Shown here: one piece after another, positions 41,781 to 50,094 of the stretch
Position numbering within the stretch: position 1 is the stretch's first letter
How the letters are laid out: each line of letters starts with the position of its first letter
Origin: Streptomyces cyaneus
GTDB lineage: Bacteria > Actinomycetota > Actinomycetes > Streptomycetales > Streptomycetaceae
Length of the DNA: 64,000 nt
Assembly: GCF_004028635.1 (NCBI RefSeq)
Contig: NZ_RQJW01000005.1
Location: 372,001-436,000, forward strand
Direction: 5' to 3'
Notes under the pieces: generated by a model
Seen by the model: the letters and a program-made list of their open reading frames with translations, nothing else
What the model was told of the DNA's origin: nothing
The model's database searches: none
Program-made: the position numbers and the translations under genes

Positions 41781-43286
41781 GTGAACGACACCGCACACGC
41801 CCTGAGTTCCTCGCGCACACTCTGGGAACTGGTCGCACGCCGTGCCGAACTGACCCCCGACCGCCCCGTCCTCCTCCAGGACGACCGCTCACTGTCCTTC
41901 GGCGCTCTACGCGCGCGTGCCGAGCGCGTGGCGGCCGGCTTGTACGACATGGGCGTACGCCCCGGCACGGTCGTCGCCTGGCAGCTGCCCACCCGCATCG
42001 AGACAGCCCTGCTCTCCTGCGCGCTGGCCCGCCTGGGCGCCGTACAGTCGCCGGTCATCCCGTTCTACCGGGACCGCGAAGTCGGCTTCGCGCTGCGGGA
42101 GTCGAAGGCGGAGTTCTTCGCGGTACCGGGCGAGTGGCGGGGCTTCGACCACACGCAGATGGCACGGCGACTGGGCGCGAAGGGCATCTTCGAGGGGTAC
42201 GACAGCCTGCCCGACGGCGATCCGTCGGCACTGCCCCCGCCGCCCACCGAGGGCACCTCGGTGCGCTGGATCTACTGGACCTCGGGGACGACGTCCGACC
42301 CCAAGGGCGTACTGCACACCGACCGCTCACTGATCGCGGGCGGCTCCTGCCTTGCGCACGCGCTGCGCCCGACCTCCGACGACGTCGGCTCGATCGCCTT
42401 CCCGTACGCGCACATAGGCGGCCCGGACTACATGGTGATGCTGCTGTTGTACGGCTTCCCGGCAGTGATGTTCGAGCAGTTCGCGCTGCCGGACGCGCTG
42501 GCGGCGTACCGCGGGCACGGCGTCACGATCGCCGGCGGGTCGACGGCCTTCTACTCGATGCTCCTGGCCGAGCAGCGCAAGGAGCCGGGCGGCGGGAAGG
42601 TCGTCCCCTCGCTACGGCTGCTGGCGGGCGGCGGGGCGCCGAAGCCGCCGGAGCTGTATCACGCCGTGGTCCGCGAGATGGGCGTGCAGCTCACACACGG
42701 GTACGGCATGACCGAGGTGCCGATGATCACGATGGGGGCGCCGGACGACACAGCGGAGAACCTGGCGACGACGGAGGGGCGGCCACCGGCCGAGATGGAG
42801 ATACGGATCGTGGAGGGGGAAGTGCGGCTGCGCGGGGAGGCGGTGTGCCGGGGCTATCTGGATCCGGCGCAGACGGCGGCGGCCTTCGACGAGGAGGGGT
42901 TCCTGCGCACCGGTGACCTGGGCCATCTGACGGACAGCGGGCATCTGGTGCTGACCGGCCGCCTGAAGGACGTGATCATCCGCAAGGGCGAGAACGTCTC
43001 GGCGAAGGAGATCGAGGACCTGCTGCACCGGCATCCGGCGGTCGGGGACGTGGCGGTGATCGGGCTGCCGGACGCGGAGCGCGGGGAACGGGTCTGCGCG
43101 GTCGTGGAACAGCCGGCCGGTGCGGAGAAGCTGACGCTGGAGGGGCTGACGTCGTACCTGCGCGGGGAAGGGCTGTCGACGCACAAGCTGCCGGAGCAGC
43201 TGGAGGTGGTGGACGCCCTTCCGCGCAACGAGACCCTGCGGAAGGTACTCAAGTACAAGCTCAGGGAGCGCTTCTCGGGGGCGTAG
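41781..43286 (+). CDS. AMP-forming acyl-CoA synthetase (ANL superfamily)
   Basis: The 501-residue enzyme has the ANL motifs IYWTSGTTSDPKGVLHT (A3), GYGMTEVPM (A5), TGDLGHL (A7), GRLKDVIIRKGENVSAKEIEDLL (A8) and NETLRKVLKYKLR near the C-terminus, which holds the adenylation Lys. It activates a carboxylic acid via the acyl-AMP. The group resembles cyclohexanecarboxylate/fatty acid ligases used for catabolism. Divergent transcription from the acyl-CoA dehydrogenase pair, with an operator at each promoter, suggests it activates the substrate of that enzyme. Confidence 0.92.
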   Translation: MNDTAHALSSSRTLWELVARRAELTPDRPVLLQDDRSLSFGALRARAERVAAGLYDMGVRPGTVVAWQLPTRIETALLSCALARLGAVQSPVIPFYRDREVGFALRESKAEFFAVPGEWRGFDHTQMARRLGAKGIFEGYDSLPDGDPSALPPPPTEGTSVRWIYWTSGTTSDPKGVLHTDRSLIAGGSCLAHALRPTSDDVGSIAFPYAHIGGPDYMVMLLLYGFPAVMFEQFALPDALAAYRGHGVTIAGGSTAFYSMLLAEQRKEPGGGKVVPSLRLLAGGGAPKPPELYHAVVREMGVQLTHGYGMTEVPMITMGAPDDTAENLATTEGRPPAEMEIRIVEGEVRLRGEAVCRGYLDPAQTAAAFDEEGFLRTGDLGHLTDSGHLVLTGRLKDVIIRKGENVSAKEIEDLLHRHPAVGDVAVIGLPDAERGERVCAVVEQPAGAEKLTLEGLTSYLRGEGLSTHKLPEQLEVVDALPRNETLRKVLKYKLRERFSGA

Positions 43287-43530
43287 GGGTCGGGGGCGTA
43301 GGGGTCGGGCCCACATGGGTCCGGCCGACATGGGTCACGGCCACATGGGTCCGGCCGACGTGAGTCACGCCCACATGGGGTCAGTCCACATGGGGTCGGC
43401 TCACGTGGCGTTGGTCCACACAGGCCCGGCCGACAGGGGGTCGGCCACATGGGTCCAACTCACGTGGCGTTGGTCCACATAGGCCGGCTCACGTAGGCCC
43501 GGCCCACATGGGCCCGACCCACATGGCTCA
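43287..43530 (+). repeat. Degenerate minisatellite (CACATGGGTCCGGCCGA-type units) after the acyl-CoA ligase gene
   Basis: About twelve diverged units of 15-20 bp built from CACATGGG, GGCC(G/C)AC and CACGTGG fill the whole gap between the ligase gene and the convergent EF-hand gene. Confidence 0.8.
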
Positions 43531-43542
43531 GGATCGCTCGGA

Positions 43543-44055
43543 TCACTCGGGCACGGTGAAGTAGCGGGCGAACGCCGTCACGATCTCGCCCTCGGCCACC
43601 TTGCCGTCGCTGTCCGCGTCGAGCGTGGCGGCGGCTGCGCGGGCGATGTCCTGCTGCACGCCGAGGCAGACGAGCACGCGCGCGGTGTCGGCGACGGTGG
43701 CGGATCCGTCGCCATCCGGGTCGGCCACGGCGAGGGCTGCGTGCAGGAAGGGGCGGGCGATCTCGGCGAACCGGTCGGGGTTGTCGCGCAGCCGCTTGAC
43801 CGCGCCGTTCACGAACTCCTCGCGGGTGATGCGCTGGTCGCCGTCCCGGTCCGCGATCCCCGCCATGCCCTGCCAGAACGCCTCGGCGCCGATGTACAGG
43901 GCCTGGCCCTTGTCGGACCTGGCGGCGGTGCCGAACTCCGCGAGCAGCGCCTTGGCCGCCGCGCTGAAGTCCTCCCGGTCGATGTAACCGTTGCCGTCCT
44001 GGTCGAAGGTGGCGAACCGGGCGGCGATCCTGCGCTCGTACTCGCTGCTGACCAT
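43543..44055 (-). CDS. EF-hand calcium-binding protein (calerythrin-like)
   Basis: The 170-residue protein has four EF-hand loops: D18-QDGNGYIDREDF, D69-RDGDQRITREEF, D112-PDGDGSATVADT and D146-ADSDGKVAEGEI. The first two are canonical. The third lacks the final acidic ligand, and the fourth looks functional. It is soluble and cytoplasmic, resembling calerythrin and the Streptomyces CabB-type proteins that buffer or sense calcium. From memory, the S. coelicolor counterpart also sits beside the SCO4410/SCO4409 sigma-control genes. Confidence 0.92.
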   Translation of the reverse strand: MVSSEYERRIAARFATFDQDGNGYIDREDFSAAAKALLAEFGTAARSDKGQALYIGAEAFWQGMAGIADRDGDQRITREEFVNGAVKRLRDNPDRFAEIARPFLHAALAVADPDGDGSATVADTARVLVCLGVQQDIARAAAATLDADSDGKVAEGEIVTAFARYFTVPE

Positions 44056-44141
44056 GTCTTATCGGGCCGCCTTACGTCACGTGGGGTGCATCTCGCACGG
44101 AGCGTACGACGCCGGGGGGCGTCCGGGCGCGGGAAAGGGGC

Positions 44142-44175
44142 GGTTGTGCCAAGACCGGGGGAATTTTGGGACAAC
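44142..44175. promoter_or_regulatory. Inverted repeat upstream of the EF-hand gene
   Basis: GTTGTGCCAA pairs with TTGGGACAAC (9 of 10) around a 14-base centre, about 90 bases upstream of the EF-hand start. A similar TTGGGACAAAACC element stands upstream of the afsK-like gene. Confidence 0.4.
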
Positions 44176-44215
44176 GGTGTGGCACTTCGAGTGCGGTGTC
44201 ACCGCGAGCCGGGTC

Positions 44216-44292
44216 GGGTCGCATCCGCTCCGGTCAGGTCCGCTCCGGTCAGGTCCGCTCCGGTCGGGTCGGGTCAGGTCAGGTCAGGTCAG
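44216..44292 (+). repeat. Minisatellite (TCCGCTCCGGTCAGG, then GGTCA units) at the 3' end of the STAS gene
   Basis: Three 15-bp units are followed by five-base GGTCA/GGTCG repeats that run into the stop codon of the STAS gene at 44289. Confidence 0.85.
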
Positions 44293-44669
44293 GCCGACAG
44301 TGGCCGGGCGTCGTCCGCGACCGCCGCCGCGACGTCCGGGTAGACCTCGAAGAGCCGACGTACGCCCAGCGCGCCCAGCACCCGGTTGACGTGCGACCCG
44401 TCCGCCGCGCCCTGCGCCGGGAGTATCAGCCGCAGGCTGCCCTGGCAGGAGCGGATGAGGCGGCGGGCGGCGATGAGGACGCCGACACCGCTGGAGTCGC
44501 AGAACATGACCTCGGAGAGGTCGAGGACGAGGCTGTGGCGCCCCTCGGCCACCACGTCATGGATGTGCTGGCGCATCACCGGCGAGGTCACCAGATCCAG
44601 CTCGCCGGACACCTGGAGCACAGCCCAGTCGCCTCGCTCGCCACCGGTCACTTTCAACGTCACCACCAC
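44289..44669 (-). CDS. STAS-domain anti-sigma factor antagonist
   Basis: The protein of up to 126 residues has the SpoIIAA/RsbV fold with the phosphoacceptor region VMFCDSSGVGVLIAA (Ser59 or Ser60) and WAVLQVSGELDLVTSP at the start. Three GTG codons overlap the GAGGGG ribosome-binding site; the third (44663) has the best spacing. It is divergent from a sigma-factor gene across 368 bases. From memory this pair corresponds to SCO4410/SCO4409. It probably releases a sigma factor by binding an RsbW-like anti-sigma factor. Confidence 0.92.
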   Translation of the reverse strand: MVVTLKVTGGERGDWAVLQVSGELDLVTSPVMRQHIHDVVAEGRHSLVLDLSEVMFCDSSGVGVLIAARRLIRSCQGSLRLILPAQGAADGSHVNRVLGALGVRRLFEVYPDVAAAVADDARPLSA

Positions 44670-45037
44670 GCCCCTCGCCGGCCGAAACGGAAGCGACTCC
44701 TACGCTTCCTTGCAGCGCGGCTGCCCAGCGGCTGTTCCCTGAAACACCCTCCCGAAAACGGTCACCGATCAGAAGAGGCTTGTTTCAATCGCATTCGATC
44801 CTGTTCGATCGGTTCCGATCGCCCGACGGCCGGGTAACCGAGCGACTGCAGGGCCGACAAGACAGGACGACAAGACAGGCTGCAAGACAGGACAGGCAGA
44901 TCAAGGTCCACTACCACCCACTGCTCGTCGAGGGGCGCACAATGCGACAAAGGGGCGTGCGCTGTCAGACGTGCCGACTACATTCGGGGAGAAGGTGGAC
45001 GCACGCTGGACGCGGACGGACCGGTGAGGGGGGCCGC
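44670..45037. promoter_or_regulatory. Divergent promoter region of STAS and sigma-factor genes with short direct repeats
   Basis: The 368-base region contains repeated TTCGATC/CCGATC (about 44796-44822) and GACAAGACAGG-type repeats (about 44856-44900). GAGGGGGGCC precedes the sigma-factor ATG. No small gene is supported. Confidence 0.45.
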
Positions 45038-45622
45038 ATGGCGAAGAAGGACGCACCGCCCCGCTGGGACCGCAAGATGCAGCAGCGGCTCGCCCGCGGC
45101 GAGGCGGCCGCCCTCGGCGAGCTCTACGACCGGTTCGCCTCGCTCGTGCACGGCCTCGCCCACACCGTGCTGGGCGACGAGCGCGCCGCCGACCGCATCA
45201 CCCGTGATGTCTTCGCGCATGTCTGGGAGCACCCGGACACCTACGACCCCAGGCAGGGCCCACTGCGTTCGTGGGTCGCCACGCTGACCCACCGTCTCGC
45301 CGTGCAGCGGCTGCGCGACACCGAGACCGCCGCCCTCGTCCGGGCCGGTCAGGGCTCCACCGAGGAGCTGGAGCGCAAGGTGCGCCACGCCTCGGTCGCC
45401 GCCCGCGCCGACTACATCGTCCAGTCCATGCCCGTGCCGCTGCGCGCCGCCCTGGAGTTGGCCTACTTCCAGCGCCGCGACTACCGCCAAACCGCCACCG
45501 ACCTCGGCGTCACCGAGGACGAGGCCCGCCGCCGACTGCGCCTGGGCCTGCAACTGCTGTCCACGGCCCACGACGCGGGAGCCGCCCCGGGGGCGCCGCC
45601 GGGATACGGGGGTGCGGTGTGA
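45038..45622 (+). CDS. ECF-like RNA polymerase sigma factor
   Basis: The 194-residue protein has region 2 (EAAALGELYDRFASLVHGLAHTVLGDERAADRITRDVFAHVWEH, interrupted here only by usual variation) and region 4 (VPLRAALELAYFQRRDYRQT, ATDLGVTEDEARRRLRLGLQ). Region 2.3 (HPDTYDPRQGPLRSWVATLTHR) is well kept. The stop overlaps the GTG of an anti-sigma gene (GTGA), the classical sigma/anti-sigma coupling. It probably directs an envelope or redox stress regulon. Confidence 0.92.
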   Translation: MAKKDAPPRWDRKMQQRLARGEAAALGELYDRFASLVHGLAHTVLGDERAADRITRDVFAHVWEHPDTYDPRQGPLRSWVATLTHRLAVQRLRDTETAALVRAGQGSTEELERKVRHASVAARADYIVQSMPVPLRAALELAYFQRRDYRQTATDLGVTEDEARRRLRLGLQLLSTAHDAGAAPGAPPGYGGAV

Positions 45623-47043
45623 ACGAGGCGGAGCGGTTCCCCGACAAGGACCATGACCAGAACAAGCACGACCAGCACGAGCGCGACCAGCACGAACACG
45701 ACCGGCCCAAGCACGCCCAGGACAAGGAGAAGAACGGCTCCGGAGAAACCCGCGGAGCCGACGGTATGAGCAGCGGCAACGGCGACGACCAGCACCCCAC
45801 CCCCGAGCCGAGCCCGGACCAGCCGCCCCGCATACCGCTCCCCCGCGCCTCCGTCGAGGACACCGGACGCCCCCTGCCCGCCCTGGAGGACCTCGGCGAC
45901 CTGGCACCACGCCCGGCCCCGCTCGTCCTCGAACACCGTGTCCTGAAGTCGCTCCTCGGAGCCTGGGCACTGGCCGCCTGCGCTCCGGAGGAGACGGCGG
46001 CCGTCGAGGAGCACCTCGGCGACTGCGGCTCCTGCGCGGACGAGGCGCGGCGGCTGCGCGAGGCCGTGGGCCTGCTGCACCCGGCCGAGACCCTCGACCT
46101 GGACCCCGCCCTGCGCGCCCGCGTCCTGGAGGGCTGCCTGGAGCGACGCCCGCCGCGCATCCCGGTACCCGAGTGGGCGACGCCGTACGACGCCGAGGCG
46201 GCCCGTCTCGACGCTCTGCTGCAGGACTTCGGGGACGCCGAGTGGCACGCGCCCGTGCGGCTGCGGTGGTTCCGCGGGGACGAGCCGACGAGCCGTCGTA
46301 CGACCGTCGCCGGGGTCATCGCGCATCTGCTGACGGTCGACGGGCTGGTGGCGATCGCGCTCGGCCTGGAGGACCCCATGGGCGAGGTGGCCGCGGACCG
46401 GCCGACCCCGTCCGCGCGCACGGAGGCGTACTGGCGCGCCTCGCACTTCCCGCCGACGCGCGCCGTACGGGCCCCTTGGCGGGAGCAGACCCACGACCTG
46501 GTCCGCACGGTGTCCTTCACCGGCGGCGGCACGGGCGAACTGTCCGTCCCCTACGGCGACTTCGAGCTGCCGCTGCGCGACGCGATGCTGGACCGCGCCT
46601 TCGAGTGCTGGGTGCACGCCGAGGACATCGCCGAGGCGGTGGACTACCCGTACGAGGCGCCGTCCGGCCGGGATCTGCACCACATGGTCGACCTGGCGGC
46701 CCGCATGCTCCCCACGGTCCTGGCGGCCCGCCGCCGCGCGGGCTTGGCGGCGGCGCCGCCTCCCGGCCCGCACCGCCGTCTCGTACCCGCCGGCGCGCCG
46801 GGCCGCAGCCTGCGCCTGGAGATCGAGGGCTCGGGTGGTGGGGAGTGGCTGATTCCCCTGGACTCCCCGGCGGCGGTGGGCTCCGCCGAGCATGAGGTGG
46901 CCCATGTCGCGCTGGACGGCGCGGAGTTCTGCCGCTTGGCGGCGGGGCACGTGTCTCCTGCGGAAGCGGCGGCCGGGCAGGTGGGGGATCGGGAGGCGAT
47001 CAGGGACGTGCTGTTCGCGGCGGCGAGCTTGAGCCGGATGTAG
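45619..47043 (+). CDS. ZAS-type anti-sigma factor fused to a maleylpyruvate-isomerase-like (DinB fold) domain
   Basis: The 474-residue protein starts with about 80 charged, His/Asp/Lys-rich residues. A zinc anti-sigma motif follows, H132-x3-C136-x2-C139 (EEHLGDCGSC), in a helix pattern that should bind the sigma factor encoded just upstream. Residues 190-400 form a mycothiol-dependent maleylpyruvate-isomerase-like helical bundle (TTVAGVIAHLLTVDGL, FECWVHAEDIAEAV). No membrane segment is present, so it is a soluble sensor. The fusion suggests mycothiol or metal status could be the signal (inference). Confidence 0.88.
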   Translation: MNEAERFPDKDHDQNKHDQHERDQHEHDRPKHAQDKEKNGSGETRGADGMSSGNGDDQHPTPEPSPDQPPRIPLPRASVEDTGRPLPALEDLGDLAPRPAPLVLEHRVLKSLLGAWALAACAPEETAAVEEHLGDCGSCADEARRLREAVGLLHPAETLDLDPALRARVLEGCLERRPPRIPVPEWATPYDAEAARLDALLQDFGDAEWHAPVRLRWFRGDEPTSRRTTVAGVIAHLLTVDGLVAIALGLEDPMGEVAADRPTPSARTEAYWRASHFPPTRAVRAPWREQTHDLVRTVSFTGGGTGELSVPYGDFELPLRDAMLDRAFECWVHAEDIAEAVDYPYEAPSGRDLHHMVDLAARMLPTVLAARRRAGLAAAPPPGPHRRLVPAGAPGRSLRLEIEGSGGGEWLIPLDSPAAVGSAEHEVAHVALDGAEFCRLAAGHVSPAEAAAGQVGDREAIRDVLFAAASLSRM

Positions 47044-47061
47044 GGGTGGGTCGAGGGTTCG

Positions 47062-47185
47062 CGGGCGGCTGCGGGTGTGTGGGGGCCGTTCGCGCAGTTC
47101 CCCGCGCCCCTTGAGTACGTGCAGTGGACGCGCCTCCAGGGGCTCGGGGAACTGCGCGAGCAACCACAAACAACCCGCAGCCGCC
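47062..47185. repeat. Dispersed 41-bp repeat as an inverted pair (R3a/R3b) between convergent genes
   Basis: R3a (47062-47111, plus) and R3b (47138-47185, minus) are inverted copies with the core CGCGCAGTTCCCCGCGCCCC, slightly diverged in R3b. They flank 26 bases and could form a hairpin with arms of about 45 bp. Lying between the anti-sigma and purU stop codons, the structure is positioned as a bidirectional terminator. Confidence 0.88.
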
Positions 47186-47208
47186 CTGAAACAGGCGAAT
47201 CCGAGCTG

Positions 47209-48090
47209 TTAGGCGAAAACGACCGTCCGCCGCCCGTTCAGCAAAATTCGCCGCTCGGCATGCCACTTGACCGCCCGAGCCAGCGCCTGGCACTCCACGT
47301 CCCGCCCGATCGCGACCAGCTGGTCCGGCGTGACGTCATGCCCGACCCGCTCGACCTCCTGCTCGATGATCGGCCCTTCATCGAGGTCGGCGGTCACGTA
47401 GTGCGCGGTCGCCCCGATCAGCTTCACACCCCGCGCATGCGCCTGGTGATACGGCTTCGCGCCCTTGAAGCTCGGCAGGAACGAGTGGTGGATGTTGATG
47501 ATCCGCCCGCTGAGCTGCTTGCACAGATCGTCGGAGAGCACCTGCATGTACCGGGCGAGCACGACCAGCTCGACGCCCTGCTCCCGCACGATCTCCAGCA
47601 GCCGCGCCTCCGCCTCGGACTTGTTGTCCCTCGTCACCGGAATGTGGTGGAAGGGGATGTCGTAGGACCCCACGAGCTCGGCGAAGTCGGTGTGGTTGGA
47701 CACCACGGCGGCGATCTCCACCGGCAGCGCCCCGATGCGGGCCCGGAACAGCAGGTCGTTCAGGCAGTGCCCGAACTTGCTGACCATCAGCACGACCCGC
47801 ATCTTGTCCTCGGCCCGATGGATCTGCCAGTCCATCTGGAAGGAGTCCCCGATGGCCGCGAAGCTCGCTCGCAGCTTGTCCACCGTCACCGGCGCCTCCG
47901 CCGAGAAGTGGACGCGCATGAAGAACAGTCCCGTGTCGCGGTCGCCGAACTGCTGGCTGTCCTCGATGTTGCAACCGGTCATGAAGAGGTAGCTCGACAC
48001 GGCGTGCACGATGCCCTGCTTGTCGGGGCAGGACAGGGTGAGGACGTACTGGTCGGAGGGGACCGCGGCTCGGTCGGACTGCTCGTTCAT
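47209..48090 (-). CDS. purU: Formyltetrahydrofolate deformylase
   Basis: The 293-residue enzyme has an N-terminal ACT domain (YVLTLSCPDKQGIVHAVSSYL) and a formyltransferase-like catalytic domain with RIINIHHSFLPSF and the catalytic Asp in HYVTADLDEGPIIEQ. It hydrolyses 10-formyl-THF to formate and THF, balancing one-carbon and purine metabolism. It is transcribed from its own promoter in the short gap before the SCO4402-family gene. The name is well supported by full-length similarity. Confidence 0.95.
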   Translation of the reverse strand: MNEQSDRAAVPSDQYVLTLSCPDKQGIVHAVSSYLFMTGCNIEDSQQFGDRDTGLFFMRVHFSAEAPVTVDKLRASFAAIGDSFQMDWQIHRAEDKMRVVLMVSKFGHCLNDLLFRARIGALPVEIAAVVSNHTDFAELVGSYDIPFHHIPVTRDNKSEAEARLLEIVREQGVELVVLARYMQVLSDDLCKQLSGRIINIHHSFLPSFKGAKPYHQAHARGVKLIGATAHYVTADLDEGPIIEQEVERVGHDVTPDQLVAIGRDVECQALARAVKWHAERRILLNGRRTVVFA

Positions 48091-48137
48091 GCAGCACAGG
48101 GTCCCATATCCCAGACCCTCACCGGAGCGCCGTCCCG

Positions 48138-48638
48138 CTACGCGGACCGCGTCATGATCCGCAGCACCTCGAGCGTGCGCGGCGGAGCGTCCGGGTCCTC
48201 GCCGTCGGCCATGGCCATCCGGACGTGCGCGTCCCGCGCCGCCCGTATCGCCTCCGGCCAGCCCTGGTTCTCGACGTACGCGGAGACCGGGGCGTCCGGG
48301 CCGACCTGGTGCATGATCCGCAGCACGCGCAGCACGGCGGTGTCGACGAGCGCCGCCTCCTGCGAGTCCCTGAAGATCGTGCCGACGTATTTCTCGGCGG
48401 ACCAGTTGTCCAGCCAGGTGTCCTCGACCAGGCGGTACACAGCGTCGGTCACGTCGCCGTATCCGTCGGCGCCGGCCAGCCAGACGTCCCGCTGGAACAC
48501 CGGGTCGGAGAGCATGTGCAGCGCGGAGCGCACATTGCTGCGCCAGCGCCACCACGGCATGTCGTTCAGTGGCATGCCGCCCATGGTGGATGAGCGACGG
48601 CCGCGACGGGAAGAGTTCTCCGAACCTTGCACGGTCAT
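48138..48638 (-). CDS. SCO4402-family protein of unknown function
   Basis: The protein has up to 166 residues and contains the conserved core WWRWRSNVRSALHMLSDPVFQ, GDVTDAVYRLVEDTWLDNW and SAEKYVGTIFRDSQEAALVD. It is predicted to be helical and cytoplasmic. The family is named after its S. coelicolor member, which from memory also neighbours purU. I chose ATG 48638 (GGGGAA upstream); the ATGs at 48584 and 48575 are alternatives giving only the conserved part. Confidence 0.85.
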   Translation of the reverse strand: MTVQGSENSSRRGRRSSTMGGMPLNDMPWWRWRSNVRSALHMLSDPVFQRDVWLAGADGYGDVTDAVYRLVEDTWLDNWSAEKYVGTIFRDSQEAALVDTAVLRVLRIMHQVGPDAPVSAYVENQGWPEAIRAARDAHVRMAMADGEDPDAPPRTLEVLRIMTRSA

Positions 48639-48755
48639 CGATCGTACGTTCCCCGTCACACTCGCCCCACCGGCCCCCGTAATTCACCTTCCCGTCACCA
48701 TGTGATAACCAAAGGTCACGCCGGGGTTAGTGGTGTGGCGGAATCGTGCGTATCC

Positions 48756-50066
48756 ATGACTGGCAGGCGACGCACCCGCAGCACCGTCCTCCGCACGATC
48801 ACCGACCGGCCCGTCCGAGCCGCCGCACGTACCGCGGCGGCACTGGTGGCGTGTGCGTCGTTCGCCGTCGGTTGCGGGGTCATCCCCGGTACCACGGGGG
48901 GTTCCGGGGATGACACGATCACTGTGATGACCTGGGCGCCGCAGAACACCAAGGCGACCAACAAGCCCGGCATGCCGGCCTTCGCCCAGGCGTACGCGCG
49001 CTGGGTCAACGCCCACGGCGGCCTCGGCGGCCGCGAGCTGAAGGTCCTCACCTGCAACGACCGCAACGACAGCGTGGCCGCGGCGAAGTGCGCCGACCGC
49101 GCGATCGAGGAGAACGTCGTCGCGGTCATCGGCTCCTACAGCCAGTACGGCGACACCTTCCTGCCCTCGCTGGAGGGCGCCGGCATCCCGTACATCGGCG
49201 GCTACGGCATCACCAACGCCGAGTTCACCAGCCCGCTCTCCTACCCCGTCAACGGCGGCCAGCCCACCCTCCTGGCGGGCCTCGGCAAGGAACTGGCCCG
49301 CTCCTGCGGCCCCGTCGCGCTGGTGCGCCCCGACAGCATCGCGGGCGACGAGCTGCCGCCCCTGCTCAACTCGGGCCTCAAGGCGGGCGGGCACTCGCCC
49401 TCGGCCGACCAGCTTGCCGAGGAGGACGCCACCGAGTACGGCAGCCAGTCGGCGCGGGCGCTCAACTACTCCACCGACGACCCGACGAAGACGGGCTGTG
49501 TGGTGCCCGCCCTCGGCGACCGCACCACCACCTTCATGGACTCCTTCCGGCGCTCCCGCGAGGACTACCCCGACGTGCGCACCGCCGCCGTACTCGGCAG
49601 CGTCGACCAGACCGTGATCAATGCGGGCGGCGGGGCGTCGGGGCCGTACGAGGGGTCGTACATCACCGGCTGGTACCCGGTCGCGAGCGATCCGCGCTGG
49701 GACGCGATGAAGAAGGTGATCAGCGAGCAGGCCTTCGGCGACAACCGCATCGACCCCGCGGACGCCGGTGTGCAGACCACATGGATCGCGTACACGGTGT
49801 TCAAGAGGGCCGTCGAGTCGCTGGGCGGCGGCGAGGTGACCGCCACTTCCGTGCGGGAGGCTCTGAACGGGGGCCTGAAGGTCTCCACGGGCGGCCTCAC
49901 ACCGACCCTCCGGTGGAAGTTCCAGGACGTCCTGGCCGCCGTCGGCTTCCCCCGTCTCGTCAACCGCGAGGTGACCCTTCAGGTCGTCCGGGACGGGCGG
50001 CTGGTGGCGGCCCGCAAGGGCTTCATCGACGTGACGAAGACGCTGCAGAACGCCGAAGTGAACTGA
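48756..50066 (+). CDS. Solute-binding lipoprotein (branched-chain amino acid/periplasmic-binding type I)
   Basis: From ATG 48756 the protein has 436 residues. A positively charged start is followed by a signal peptide ending in the lipobox-like FAVGC, so it is probably lipid-anchored. The rest is a type I periplasmic binding fold (TITVMTWAPQNTKATNKPGM, VVAVIGSYSQYGDTFLPSLEGAGIPYIGGYG). No permease or ATPase gene is adjacent, so it may serve as an orphan receptor or share a transporter encoded elsewhere. An in-frame GTG at 48735 is an alternative start. Confidence 0.85.
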   Translation: MTGRRRTRSTVLRTITDRPVRAAARTAAALVACASFAVGCGVIPGTTGGSGDDTITVMTWAPQNTKATNKPGMPAFAQAYARWVNAHGGLGGRELKVLTCNDRNDSVAAAKCADRAIEENVVAVIGSYSQYGDTFLPSLEGAGIPYIGGYGITNAEFTSPLSYPVNGGQPTLLAGLGKELARSCGPVALVRPDSIAGDELPPLLNSGLKAGGHSPSADQLAEEDATEYGSQSARALNYSTDDPTKTGCVVPALGDRTTTFMDSFRRSREDYPDVRTAAVLGSVDQTVINAGGGASGPYEGSYITGWYPVASDPRWDAMKKVISEQAFGDNRIDPADAGVQTTWIAYTVFKRAVESLGGGEVTATSVREALNGGLKVSTGGLTPTLRWKFQDVLAAVGFPRLVNREVTLQVVRDGRLVAARKGFIDVTKTLQNAEVN

Positions 50067-50094
50067 CCGCCCGGCCCGTACCGAAGCCGCCGTA

